Positions 27,062 through 35,536 are shown, counted from the stretch's first letter. The stretch: DNA of 64,000 bases from Streptomyces sp. R41 (GCF_041053055.1 NZ_CP163443.1:310001-374000), one strand, 5' to 3'. Notes: generated from the sequence alone by a model not told the origin. Numbers and translations are program-made.

Positions 27062-27099
27062 CGATGCCTCCTGTGTGACCCGGGCCACAGAACTTGCCT

Positions 27100-27115
27100 C
27101 TGACGTCAACGTCAG
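27100..27115. promoter_or_regulatory. Putative MerR operator in the MerR/OYE divergent promoter
   Basis: CTGACG-TCAA-CGTCAG is a perfect inverted repeat with 6-bp arms. It lies 39 bp before the MerR start and 56 bp before the reductase start. A TTGCCT hexamer at 27094-27099 and a TTAGCG hexamer about 19 bp later could form the long-spacer promoter that MerR proteins bind across. The hexamers are by-eye assignments. Confidence 0.5.
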
Positions 27116-27170
27116 GTTTTAGCGTAGCCCGCGAACGGCTTGACCAACTTCCGAGGCAAGAGAGAACCCC

Positions 27171-28241
27171 GTGACCAGCATTTTCGACAGCTACCAGCTC
27201 GGAAACCTCACGCTTCCTAACCGCATCGTCATGTCACCGATGACCCGGAACCGGGCCACGTCGGACGGCTTGGCGACGCCGTCGATGGCGACGTACTACG
27301 CCCAGCGCGCCACCGCAGGTCTGATCGTCACCGAGTCCACCCAGCCCAGCCTGCAAGGACAGTCGGCCCCCTGCACCCCCGGACTCCACAACGACGAGCA
27401 GATCGCCGCATGGCGGACCGTGAACGCCGCCGTACATGCCAACGGCGGGAGGATCTTCGCCCAACTGCTGCACGCGGGACGGGTCAGCCACCCCGAGATC
27501 GCTGGCCGGCATCCTGTCGCGCCCTCCGCGATCGCCCTGAGCGCCGACGTGTTCACCGGCCCCAAGGGGCTTCTTCCCGCACCCGTCCCCCGCGCCCTTT
27601 CGGTGCAGGACGTCAGGGACCAGGTACAGGCGTTCGCCGACGCGGCGCGCCGCGCGATCGACGCGGGCTTCGACGGTGTCGAACTGCAGGGTGCGAGCGG
27701 CTACCTCATCCAGCAGTTCCTCTCCTCGAACGCCAACCAGCGCACCGACGCCTACGGTGGTTCCGTCACGGGCCGCATCCGCTTCGCCGTCGAGGTGGCC
27801 GAGGCTGTCGCCGACGTCATAGGCGCCGACCGCGTCGGCATCCGCGTCTCACCCGGAGGCCAGGTCTGGGAGATGGTCGAGGACGACGTTCCGCAGCTCT
27901 ACTCGGCCCTGACCGACGCGCTCGCACCGATCGGTCTCGCCTACATCCACGTCATCGCCACCACCGAAGAGGATGTGCTCATCGCGCTGCGCAAGGCGTG
28001 GCCCACCATGTTCATCGTCAACCCGGGCGGCATGTTCGGTCCGCGCTCCACCGACCGGTCGTGGGCCGACCAGTGGCTCGCCAACGGCGCCGACCTGATC
28101 AGCTTCGGCCGCGCCTACATCGCCAATCCCGACCTGGTGGAGCGCCTGCGCATCGGCGCCCCGCTGAACGAGTCCGACCGCGACACCTGGTATGGCGGCG
28201 GCGACGCCGGTTACCTGGACTACGTCAGCCACCAGCACTGA
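27171..28241 (+). CDS. Old Yellow Enzyme family NADH:flavin oxidoreductase with altered active-site pair
   Basis: 356 residues from a GTG at 27171. FMN-barrel features of alkene reductases are clear: LTLPNRIVMSPMTRNRA, QLLHAGRVSHP, QFLSSNANQRTDAYGGSVTG and DLISFGRAYIANPDLVERL. The substrate-binding motif that is normally HGANGY in this group reads QGASGY here: Gln at 173 replaces His and Ser at 176 replaces Asn, while the proton-donor Tyr at 178 is kept. Each change needs one base (CAG, AGC). Activity on enones may be altered or lost. The gene is divergent from a MerR regulator that probably controls it. Confidence 0.9.
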   Translation: MTSIFDSYQLGNLTLPNRIVMSPMTRNRATSDGLATPSMATYYAQRATAGLIVTESTQPSLQGQSAPCTPGLHNDEQIAAWRTVNAAVHANGGRIFAQLLHAGRVSHPEIAGRHPVAPSAIALSADVFTGPKGLLPAPVPRALSVQDVRDQVQAFADAARRAIDAGFDGVELQGASGYLIQQFLSSNANQRTDAYGGSVTGRIRFAVEVAEAVADVIGADRVGIRVSPGGQVWEMVEDDVPQLYSALTDALAPIGLAYIHVIATTEEDVLIALRKAWPTMFIVNPGGMFGPRSTDRSWADQWLANGADLISFGRAYIANPDLVERLRIGAPLNESDRDTWYGGGDAGYLDYVSHQH

Positions 28242-28519
28242 CCCATCGAGTCCAGGGCTTGACCGGCGCGGACTGTGGCTTGACGCCAGTGGAGTTCCCA
28301 GCCGGGACGCAGTGCTCGTGCGGTCCAGCCGTCTGTGCGTTCGGACGGGATATCGGCCCCGGCCGAGCAGGCAGCGCGGGCGACGTTGTGGGCTTCGCGT
28401 GCGGTTCGCAGTGCCTCGCGCATGGAGGCTGCGCAGCCTGTGAACACACGCCAGCCGCGTTGGTCAGGGCAGTCCGTGTTGCTTGTCGGAACGGTCACTT
28501 GAAAGTACTGGTCGGACAT
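28220..28519 (-). CDS. Small hypothetical protein
   Basis: 99 residues from the ATG at 28519, with no strong ribosome site. The sequence is protein-like and Trp/Cys-containing (MSDQYFQVTVPTS, MREALRTAREAHNVARAAC, ARALRPGWELHWRQATVRAG) and codon third positions are GC-rich. It resembles small uncharacterised Streptomyces proteins but I assign no family. Its stop overlaps the end of the convergent reductase gene by 22 bp. Confidence 0.5.
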   Translation of the reverse strand: MSDQYFQVTVPTSNTDCPDQRGWRVFTGCAASMREALRTAREAHNVARAACSAGADIPSERTDGWTARALRPGWELHWRQATVRAGQALDSMGQCWWLT

Positions 28520-28644
28520 GGCGCATCGGTTTCCGTCGTCGTTGGTCGCGGTCGTTGTCCGCGCGAGGTTCGTGCGTTGGCGCGGCATGAGGGCGGGAGT
28601 CCCCTTTGGATCGCGGGCGGGCCAGAGGGAGATTCCTGCCAGGC

Positions 28645-28692
28645 GGGGTTCGGCCGTTGATCCGCCGGCGCGGGGATCAACGGCCGAACCCC
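28645..28692 (-). terminator. Strong hairpin downstream of the 28807 SDR gene
   Basis: A perfect 19-bp inverted repeat (left arm 28645-28663 starting GGGGTTCGGCCG, right arm 28674-28692) encloses a 10-base loop. It lies 115 bp past the stop of the minus-strand SDR and upstream of the minus-strand small gene at 28519. There is no T-run, which is common for Streptomyces terminators. It would separate the two transcripts. Confidence 0.6.
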
Positions 28693-28806
28693 GTGGTGCG
28701 GGAGGAGCGCGAGCGGCCAGGGTCCTGACCTGACGCGCGGGTCGGGGTGCCCCAGCCGGGCACTGCTTCTGTCCGGATTGAGCGGATCGTGCCGGGTGGC
28801 CGGTCG

Positions 28807-29559
28807 TCAGGGCACGGTGTAGCCGCCGTCGACGGGCAGTGCGATGCCGGTGACGAAGCTCGACTTGTCCGAGCAGAGCCAGACCACGGCGTCGGCGATC
28901 TCCTCTGCGCGGGCGATCCGCCCCAAGGGGTGGGCGGCGTCGAGCGACGTGCGCTGGTCCGCGTCCAGGGCCGCGATCATCGGGGTGTCCACCAGGCCGG
29001 GGCATACGGCGTTGATGCGGATGCCGTGGGGTGCGGCCTCAAGTGCCGAGCTCTTGGTCATGGCGATCTCGGCGGCCTTGGTGGCCGCGTAGCCGGAGTA
29101 CCCGGGGACGCCGATCAGTCCGGCGCCGGAGGACATGTTCACGATCGCCCCGGAGCCCTGCGCCGTCATGTGCCGGAGTTCGTGTTTCATGGACAGGAAC
29201 ACACCGCGCACGTTGAGGGCGATCATCTGGTCGAGCATTTCGGTGGAGTAGTCCTTGGTGAGCTGGAACTCGCCGTCGTAGCCCGCGTTGTTCAGCGCGA
29301 GGTCCAGGCGGCCGGTGTCCGCGACAGCGGCCTGGACGGCCTTTTCCACTTGGGACTCGTCGGTGATGTCGGCCACCACGTAGCGGGCCAAGCCACCGGA
29401 AGCCTCGATCAGCCGGACGGTCTCTTTCAGGGTTGCTGCGGTGCGGCCGGCGACTGTCACCAGCGCTCCTTCGGCGGCCAGGGCCAGGGCGGACGCCCGT
29501 CCGATGCCGCTGCCGCCGCCGGTGACGAGCGCGGAGGTGCCTGCAAACTGCTGGATCAT
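28807..29559 (-). CDS. Short-chain dehydrogenase/reductase
   Basis: 250 residues from the ATG at 29559. Classical SDR layout: cofactor motif TGGGSGIG near the N-terminus, NNAG at about 88, catalytic Ser in NMSSGAG and the Tyr/Lys pair in YSGYAATKAA, ending FVTGIALPVDGGYTVP. The Arg in AGRTAAT after the second strand suggests NADP preference. The substrate is not predictable. A second SDR and an aldo-keto reductase lie upstream on the same strand, each with its own spacing (258 and 183 bp), forming a reductase neighbourhood next to an MmyB-type regulator. Confidence 0.92.
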   Translation of the reverse strand: MIQQFAGTSALVTGGGSGIGRASALALAAEGALVTVAGRTAATLKETVRLIEASGGLARYVVADITDESQVEKAVQAAVADTGRLDLALNNAGYDGEFQLTKDYSTEMLDQMIALNVRGVFLSMKHELRHMTAQGSGAIVNMSSGAGLIGVPGYSGYAATKAAEIAMTKSSALEAAPHGIRINAVCPGLVDTPMIAALDADQRTSLDAAHPLGRIARAEEIADAVVWLCSDKSSFVTGIALPVDGGYTVP

Positions 29560-29816
29560 GTTTGTGATCTCTCTTGTTGCGGTGGGGGTGTTGTCTTTTA
29601 CGGAGTGGTCGGTCAGGAGCGCCGCGGCACGGCGGTCACCTGCGGTCAAGGGCCTTGAGGGCGGGGGCACGGCGGCGCCTCGCACCGGAGGGAAGCGAAG
29701 TGCCGCCGATGGTCACGAGGTCGGTCCCGTTTAGCCGGTGACCGGTGGTGCAGTGGTGGCCATTGCTGGTGCCGCACCGGTCGGCGGCGCGAGTGGACGA
29801 CCCGCCCGGCATGGCG

Positions 29817-30563
29817 TCAGGTCTGCGCTGTGCCCTGGACGATGACCTCGTTGACGTTGACGTCGGCCGGTTGAGCGATGGCGTAGGCGATGGCCTGAGC
29901 GATGGCGGAGGCGTCGATACCGACTGTTTCGAGTGCTGACCGCACCGCGCCCTGCAGCTGGTCGTCGCCGCCGGAGAGAGTGAGTTCTGTCTTGGTGAGG
30001 CCGGGGCTGACGACGGTGACGCGGATGTCGGCGGTCTCCTGACGCAGGCCGTCGGACACGGCGCGTACGGCGAACTTCGTCGCGCAGTACACGACGCCCG
30101 TCGGGTCCACGCGGTGCGCGGCAGTGGAGGCGACGTTGATGATCTGCCCGGACCGGCGCTCGCGCATGGAGGGGAGGACCGCCGCTATGCCGTGCAGCAC
30201 GCCGCGCAGATTCACGTCGACCATCTGGTCCCATTCGTCGACGCGCAGCTCCTCCATGAAGGAGAGCGGCATCACGCCGGCGTTGTTGACCAGGACGTCG
30301 ATGCGCCCGTGGCGCTCGAGCGCACTATCGGCGAAGGCCTTCACGCTGTCGCGGTCGGTGACGTCCAGCTGTGCGGACTCGGCGTGATGGCCTGCCTCGG
30401 TGAGCTCGGTGACAAGACGGTCCAGGCGGTCCGTGCGCCGGGCGCCGAGGACGACGTGGTGTCCGGCGGTGGCCAGGTGGCGGGCGGTGGCCTCGCCGAT
30501 GCCGCTGGACGCGCCGGTCACCAGGATGATCTTGCGGTCGGGGGAAGAGGTGGGGTACTGCAC
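29817..30563 (-). CDS. Short-chain dehydrogenase/reductase (YdfG/clavaldehyde-dehydrogenase-like)
   Basis: 248 residues from a GTG at 30563 with GGAGAT upstream. Motifs: VTGASSGIGEATARHLATAG, GARRTDRLDRLV (Arg-Arg after strand 2, favouring NADP), VNNAGVMPLS, catalytic Ser in NVASTAAHRV and Tyr/Lys in VVYCATKFAVRAV. The C-terminal IAQAIAYAIAQPADVNVNEV matches the subgroup around serine 3-dehydrogenase YdfG. Likely a cytosolic carbonyl or alcohol oxidoreductase. Upstream neighbour is the aldo-keto reductase. Confidence 0.92.
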   Translation of the reverse strand: MQYPTSSPDRKIILVTGASSGIGEATARHLATAGHHVVLGARRTDRLDRLVTELTEAGHHAESAQLDVTDRDSVKAFADSALERHGRIDVLVNNAGVMPLSFMEELRVDEWDQMVDVNLRGVLHGIAAVLPSMRERRSGQIINVASTAAHRVDPTGVVYCATKFAVRAVSDGLRQETADIRVTVVSPGLTKTELTLSGGDDQLQGAVRSALETVGIDASAIAQAIAYAIAQPADVNVNEVIVQGTAQT

Positions 30564-30746
30564 AGTGATCTCCGAACGGGATAGGGATGTACGAGGTGGT
30601 GGGGTCCGCGGTCGGCTGCGCCTCCTTGTCGGTCGCGGATCCGCCGGGGGCGGTCGGGTGTGGCGCTTACGCGGTGAGCGCGGTCTGGGCCACGTGTCGA
30701 TCGGCCGTTGTGCCGTGGTCCTGGCTTGTGATCCGGACCAGGCACG

Positions 30747-31766
30747 TCACCGGCGGCGCAAACGCTTGTCGAGGAGGGCCGGTGGCTGGGTGGCGAAATT
30801 GTCGGCGGCATTGACCTCGGTGCCGGGCGCGACGATCTCGTCGATCCGGTCGAGGATGTCGTCACTGAGTTTGGCGTCGGCACCGGCGAGCAGGCCGTCC
30901 AGCTGCTCGCGGGTCCGCGGCCCGATGAGCACCGATGTGACGGCCGGGTGGGTTCGCGCGAACGCCAGGGCCAGATGAGTCAGTGGCATGCCCGCGTCCT
31001 GTGCCACCTCGGCAAGCTCACGCACGGCCGTGACCTTGGCCTGGTTGGCGGGCTCGCTGAGATCGAATTGGCCTGCCGCGATACGGGCGCGGACCCGCGT
31101 GGTCGGGTCGGCGCCGGACAGCCAGCCGCTGGACAGGGGAGCGTAGGTCAGCACGCCCATGCCATATCGCTGAGCGGTGGGCAGAACGGCCTCCTCGATG
31201 GTCCGGCTGAGGATCGAGTACCGCGGCTGCTCGGTGAGGAAGCGTCGGTGACTGCCCCTCTCGGCGGCCCACTGTGCCTCCACGATGCGCTCGACGGGAA
31301 AGGTGGAAGAACCGATCGCCAGGACCTTGCCGGCGCGGACCAGGTCGGACAGGGCCGCCAGGGTCTCGTCCAGGTCGGTGTCGTAGTCGGGGCGGTGCAT
31401 CTGATAGAGGTCGATGTAGTCGGTGTCCAGCCGGCGCAGGCTGTCCTCGACCGCGTGCTTGATCCACCGCGCGGAGCCGCCGGCGTGGTTGGCGTCCGCA
31501 CTCATCGGAAGGGCGAACTTCGTCGCCAGCACCACCTGATCGCGACGGCCCTTGAGCGCCTTGCCGACGATCACCTCGGACTCGCCTTCGGAATACACGT
31601 CGGCGGTGTCGATGAAATTGATGCCGCCGTCCAGCGCCGCGTGGATGATGCCGACGGCGTCAGCGTGGTCGGCATTTCCGGAGCTGCCGAAATCACCGAA
31701 ATTCATCGCCCCGAGAGCGAACTCGCTCACCGATATTCCGGTGGCACCGAGAATCCTGCGCTTCAT
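30747..31766 (-). CDS. Aldo/keto reductase
   Basis: 339 residues from the ATG at 31766, with AGGGAG upstream. The catalytic tetrad is complete: Asp 53 and Tyr 58 (FIDTADVYSEGESE), Lys 83 (LATKFAL) and His 124 (LYQMHRPD). It belongs to the bacterial AKR group that reduces carbonyls with NADPH. It is divergent from the XRE regulator at 31946 across 179 bp. Such MmyB-type regulators in Streptomyces often control the oxidoreductase they face, so this gene is the likely target. Confidence 0.93.
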   Translation of the reverse strand: MKRRILGATGISVSEFALGAMNFGDFGSSGNADHADAVGIIHAALDGGINFIDTADVYSEGESEVIVGKALKGRRDQVVLATKFALPMSADANHAGGSARWIKHAVEDSLRRLDTDYIDLYQMHRPDYDTDLDETLAALSDLVRAGKVLAIGSSTFPVERIVEAQWAAERGSHRRFLTEQPRYSILSRTIEEAVLPTAQRYGMGVLTYAPLSSGWLSGADPTTRVRARIAAGQFDLSEPANQAKVTAVRELAEVAQDAGMPLTHLALAFARTHPAVTSVLIGPRTREQLDGLLAGADAKLSDDILDRIDEIVAPGTEVNAADNFATQPPALLDKRLRRR

Positions 31767-31945
31767 GGGTGTTTCTCCCTTGCCTGTATCCGCCCTCGGC
31801 CCTGGTGGCCGGGTGACACATACAGAGCACCAGCGGCCGGGAACACCAGGAAGAGCTCTCCTTGGCCCGGGGTGCGGCCTACGGGGGTCCGGCAGTACCC
31901 CCCGGACCAGGCTGGGGGTCGGCTCGCAGAGCTAGCCTGAAATAC

Positions 31946-32830
31946 ATGAGCCAGCATGTGCCCGAGCCCGATATCCGGGATTTCCTCCGGACACGCCGGG
32001 CCCGCATCACCCCGGAACAAGCCGGTCTACCCCCGCACCCGGGCGTGCGCCGGGTGCCCGGTCTCAGGCGCGAGGAAGTCGCCCAGCTGGCCGGAGTCAG
32101 CGTTGACTACTACGTACGGCTGGAACGCGGACGCAACACGAGTGTCTCGGCTGCCGTCCTGGACGCCGTCGCTCGCGCACTGCAACTGAACGACACCGAG
32201 CGTGACCATCTGTTCGCGCTGGCCAACCCCACCCGGCAGCGCCCGCATCCGAGAGCAAGCCAGCGTGCCCGCTCCGGGCTGCTGCGGGCACTGGCGAACA
32301 TCGCCGACGTCCCGGCTCTGCTACTGGGTCACCGCCTGGACGTTCTGGCCACCAATCACCTGGCCCGCGCGTTCTACCGTGATTTCCCGGGCCTGCCGGA
32401 CGGCGAGTGGAACATGGCCCGCTACATGTTCCTCGACGCTGCGGCCCGCGATCTCTACGTCGACTGGCCCGCCACCGCCCGCGAGAACGTCGGCATGTTG
32501 CACCTGTATGCCAGCCACCATCCGCGCGATCCCCGACTCGCCCAGCTGGTAAGCGAACTGTCCGTCGCCGACCGGGACTTCCGCCGGTGGTGGGCGGAAC
32601 ACGACGTGTACCAGCCCAAGTACGGCTCCAAGCGCTACCACCACCCACTCGTCGGGGAACTCACCCTCGGATTCGAAGCCTTCACTCCGATGGGAGACCC
32701 CGACCAGACGCTCGGCCTGTACACCGTCGAACCCGGATCACCGTCGGAAAACGCCCTGCGCATGCTCGCCAGCTGGACCGCAGACAGCACGCACATCCAG
32801 CCCGAAGAAACCGCCGACCATGAACACTGA
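31946..32830 (+). CDS. XRE regulator with MmyB-like ligand-binding domain
   Basis: 294 residues from the ATG at 31946. No ribosome site precedes it, so the mRNA may be leaderless. The N-terminal helix-turn-helix contains RVPGLRREEVAQLAGVSVDY and YVRLERGRNTSVS, the hallmark of this regulator class. The rest (about 105-275; LGHRLDVLATNHLARAFYRD, RYMFLDAAARDLYVDW, DPDQTLGLYTVEPGSPSENA) is the MmyB-like PAS-type domain, reported to bind fatty-acyl ligands in some members. It faces the aldo/keto reductase gene. Confidence 0.93.
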   Translation: MSQHVPEPDIRDFLRTRRARITPEQAGLPPHPGVRRVPGLRREEVAQLAGVSVDYYVRLERGRNTSVSAAVLDAVARALQLNDTERDHLFALANPTRQRPHPRASQRARSGLLRALANIADVPALLLGHRLDVLATNHLARAFYRDFPGLPDGEWNMARYMFLDAAARDLYVDWPATARENVGMLHLYASHHPRDPRLAQLVSELSVADRDFRRWWAEHDVYQPKYGSKRYHHPLVGELTLGFEAFTPMGDPDQTLGLYTVEPGSPSENALRMLASWTADSTHIQPEETADHEH

Positions 32831-33146
32831 AACAGCACCTCAAACCCCTGTCGTTCGGAACTGTTCCGACGAACGCGGTGGGTGCGGCGAGAGCAGACGC
32901 GCGAGATCCGTCTCGTAGCAGCCATGACATCGGCACGTATCGACACCGTGGCCGACACCCCGAAGATTCTCACTACAACCGCGCCAGAACGGGCGGGGAC
33001 TCACCGGCAACACCAGTGGCTGTAAAAGCAAGCACAAGGCGTTGGTGGCGCGGCACTCGGCGACAGCCTGGTTCGTGCACGGACACGGGCCGAACAGGCA
33101 CGCGTCGACCAGGCCGAACAGCGCCTGATCCCAAGGGGGAAAGCCG
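32831..33146. other. 316-bp stretch without a supported gene
   Basis: One short plus-strand frame (MTSARIDTVADTPKILTTTA..., 33 codons) and a helical fragment in another frame (RTRAEQARVDQAEQRLIP) are visible. Neither has a start signal or family. They may be leftovers from the rearrangement that brought the insertion sequence just downstream. Confidence 0.35.
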
Positions 33147-33303
33147 ATGACATTGAGGAAATCGACCACGGCACTCATGATGTCCGCACTGTGTGCCGGC
33201 GCGCTGGTCACCACCACGGGCACGGCCGACGCCGCACCGGCGTCGGACCAGAAGGCCACCGCTGTCCTCGTCGTGAACACCTTCCAGAGCCTGGGCACTT
33301 TGA
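33147..33303 (+). pseudogene. 5' fragment of a secreted-protein gene cut by an insertion sequence
   Basis: The ATG at 33147 follows GGGGGAAAG. It encodes a good signal peptide (STTALMMSALCAGALVTT, cleavage near ADAAPA) and about 20 mature residues (ATAVLVVNTFQSLG). At 33304 the sequence changes into the left end of an ISL3-type element and the frame stops at 33320. The rest of the original protein is absent here; a possible 3' piece lies at 33811. Confidence 0.65.
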
Positions 33304-33810
33304 GGGCTCTTCACAGTTGAGGGTGTAGTCGCTGGTTGGATGGTGGCTGGCGCGTCGGTGTCGAGGTCTTCCGAGGATGGAGGTTCCTACGCCGCCCATC
33401 TGGAAGACCTCGACGTGCCTGACGCTACCTTCGGCTGCCCTGACCTGACCACGTTCTGCCGCCTGGATGAGCTCGGCCTGGTCGTGGTCGGCCAGCGTCT
33501 GGAGCCCGATTGCGCGGTCCTGGCGTGCCGGGTCCTGGAGGCCGATGACGGCACCGAGGGCTGGTGCCGACGCTGCGGGTGTGCAGGAAGACCCCGGGAC
33601 ACCGTCACGGGGGAGCTGGCGCACGAGCCGCTGGGCTGGCGACCGACCACCCTGCTGGTGACGATCCGCCGGTACCGGTGCACCGGGTGTGGGCATATGT
33701 GCCGCCAGGACACCAGCCACGCGGCCGAGCCGCGGGCCAGGATGTCGCGTCGTGGACTGGCCTGGGCGCTGGAGGCGATCGTGTGTCAGCTCTTGAGCAT
33801 CGCCCGCGTC
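33304..33810 (+). mobile_element. Truncated ISL3-family insertion sequence
   Basis: The left terminus GGGCTCTTCACAGTTGA matches ISL3-type ends (GGCTCTTC...). From an ATG at 33340 a transposase N-terminus is readable: a zinc-ribbon region (WCRRCGCAG ... RYRCTGCGHMCRQDT) and RGLAWALEAIVCQLLSIARV. The family resemblance breaks at about 33810, leaving about 155 of the usual 400-plus residues. There is no right end, so the element was truncated after insertion and is immobile. Confidence 0.75.
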
Positions 33811-33923
33811 GCCTCGCCCGCTACAACGGCACGAACGAGGACGCCCAGGAGTACGGGCGGCGAGCCCGCGACCTCTACAACATCTTCGAGAAGTACAACA
33901 TGGTCATGCGGAACCGTTCCTAA
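33811..33923 (+). pseudogene. 3' fragment of an unidentified gene
   Basis: Directly after the ISL3 break a frame reads ARYNGTNEDAQEYGRRARDL and YNIFEKYNMVMRNRS, then stops at 33923. RYNG followed by a helical tail recalls the ends of lytic-transglycosylase-like proteins, but this is weak. The frame is the same as that of the secreted fragment at 33147, so both may derive from one gene; that is inference. The stop overlaps the convergent TnpB fusion stop by 4 bp. Confidence 0.4.
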
Positions 33924-34640
33924 TCAGTGGGCAGGAGTGTGTCTTGGACCCACTGCCAGTCACTGCGCGCATCCCGAACGGTTTTGGGTGCGCTGGTCGC
34001 CCGCGTTCTTTGATTGTTCCCCGTCCGGGCGGGTGGCTCGTGGCCACGGTCCGTGACGGGGCGGCGGGTTTCCTCACGCCCTTGGACATCCGATCCGGCC
34101 TGGATGGTCCGATGCCCGTGCGCATCGCTCTGGTGTGCACGGGGCGGTGCCGTCCGTCGCCGGATCGGGTGTCCGAGGGCGCGTCGTCCAATCGCGATGC
34201 TCGCGGCATCGTGACGAGTGGTGGTGCGGCGGGGCGCGGTCATGGGCTTGTGCCAGTGCTGCGCGCCCCACTGGGAGGTGTAGGCCGGATCGACGGCGAC
34301 GATGGCGATGCCGAGTGCGGCGGCCATCGACACGAGCCGCGCCTTGAGTCTGCCGGTAGGAATGCCGGAGATGAGTTGCCTAAACCGCTTGTTGCGGCCG
34401 TGCTTCTCGCGGGTCTTCTCGGCGGTGAAGTCGAGGTCTTCGATCGCGATCGCCGCGACGCCGCACTGCCTGGCCCAGTGCAGCAACTGGCTGATGGCGT
34501 GCCGGACCTGCGCGTCACGATGATGGGCGGTGCCGCTGAGATCGTAGTGGAACCGCTTGGGTTCGCCGGTCGGGTTGCCGTGCACGTCCAACTGCCATGC
34601 GGCGAAGTGGTCGGCGTTGGTGTCCACGCCGACCATGCCG
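33920..34640 (-). mobile_element. TnpB-derived 3' segment of the fusion gene (IS605/IS1341-type remnant)
   Basis: This is the part of the fusion that comes from an IS200/IS605-type TnpB gene. The junction with the regulator is near 34630-34645. At the other end a GGAAC-C-GTTCC palindrome (33910-33920) abuts the stop codon. No TnpA gene and no left element end are visible, so the unit could not move by itself. Whether a guide RNA is still made from its 3' end cannot be told by eye. Confidence 0.6.
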
Positions 34641-35536
34641 CCCGCGTCGCGCAGGGCGGCGGTGTGCTGGGAGACCGCAGCGGGCGAGACGGCCAGCCGC
34701 CGGGCCAGTTCGGTCGTGGATCCGCCGCCGGAGGCGACGGCGGCGAGTAGTTCGGCACGGGTCCGGCCCAGCAGGGTGCGCAGGGCTTCACGGGCATCGG
34801 CGTTGCGTCCGAGGGAGCCCTGCGACCATCCGAGGTCGTGGGCGACGGGATAGACGATCACCGGAGGAAGGTAGGGGTCCCGCAAGGTGATCGGGGCACG
34901 CCAGCAGAAGAACGAGGGCAGCAGGATCACGCCGCGCCCTTCGAGATGGATGTCCCGCTCGTAGTTGCTGGTCACGGTGAGCACGGGGGGCTGCCAGCAC
35001 AGGGATGGGTGCACCGTGGCCAGCATGCCTTCGGTGCCCCCGTCCAGGGCGGCACGCGCGCGCAGGGAACGGTCCGCCTCGAACGCGGCTCGCACGCGGT
35101 TCCAGTGCGGTCGCAGGGCGAGATCGAAGTAGCCGCGCAGGGCCGTGCCCAGGCGCCGCACCGTGTCGGAGTCCGCGTCGGCCATGGAGCGGGTCCACGT
35201 CGCGATCCGGCGGCCCCGGGCCAGCCGGGCCAGGTCCTGGCGGAATTGGCGGCGCGGGGTGGAGAGTACGGCGTCGATACCCGATTCCAATTCGCCCCGG
35301 TTGAGGGCGGGTGTCAGGAAGTCGGCGGAATATCCGCAGGGCGGTGCGAGGTCGAAGAGCATGCGGGTGCGTGGGGGTAAGTGAGTACGGACGCGGCTTT
35401 TCCATGCCCCGAACACCACCGCTCCATCTCTTTCTTGCAGCAAGTGCAGGCTGAGCAGGATTTCCCACAGGGGATCCGGGCTGGTCGCCATTCGGATACG
35501 GGCCATGTCGGCGTCGGTGAAGTGGAACTTCAGCAT
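33920..35536 (-). CDS. DUF5937-type winged-helix regulator fused to a TnpB C-terminal RuvC domain
   Basis: 538 residues in one frame from the ATG at 35536, which has a GGGGGGA site. Residues 1 to about 300 are a DUF5937/ArsR-like regulator (MLKFHFTDADMARIRMA; LPSFFCWRAPITLRDP; winged helix with ELARRLAVSPAAVSQHTAAL) missing its last wing. At about 300 it turns into the C-terminal half of a TnpB-related protein. RuvC residues are all present: Asp 305 (GVDTNADH), Glu 366 (IAIEDLDF) and Asp 443 (RHDAAS). The cysteine zinc finger of classical TnpB is replaced by VDPAYTSQWGAQHWHKPM, and the WED/REC half of TnpB is absent. It may be an accidental in-frame junction or a working chimera. Confidence 0.8.
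   Translation of the reverse strand: MLKFHFTDADMARIRMATSPDPLWEILLSLHLLQERDGAVVFGAWKSRVRTHLPPRTRMLFDLAPPCGYSADFLTPALNRGELESGIDAVLSTPRRQFRQDLARLARGRRIATWTRSMADADSDTVRRLGTALRGYFDLALRPHWNRVRAAFEADRSLRARAALDGGTEGMLATVHPSLCWQPPVLTVTSNYERDIHLEGRGVILLPSFFCWRAPITLRDPYLPPVIVYPVAHDLGWSQGSLGRNADAREALRTLLGRTRAELLAAVASGGGSTTELARRLAVSPAAVSQHTAALRDAGGMVGVDTNADHFAAWQLDVHGNPTGEPKRFHYDLSGTAHHRDAQVRHAISQLLHWARQCGVAAIAIEDLDFTAEKTREKHGRNKRFRQLISGIPTGRLKARLVSMAAALGIAIVAVDPAYTSQWGAQHWHKPMTAPRRTTTRHDAASIAIGRRALGHPIRRRTAPPRAHQSDAHGHRTIQAGSDVQGREETRRPVTDRGHEPPARTGNNQRTRATSAPKTVRDARSDWQWVQDTLLPTD

Noticed and set aside
33920..34640. An autonomous, guide-RNA-programmed TnpB nuclease
   Set aside because: The N-terminal WED/REC half is missing and no TnpA or left end is present, so a standard TnpB activity is not supported.
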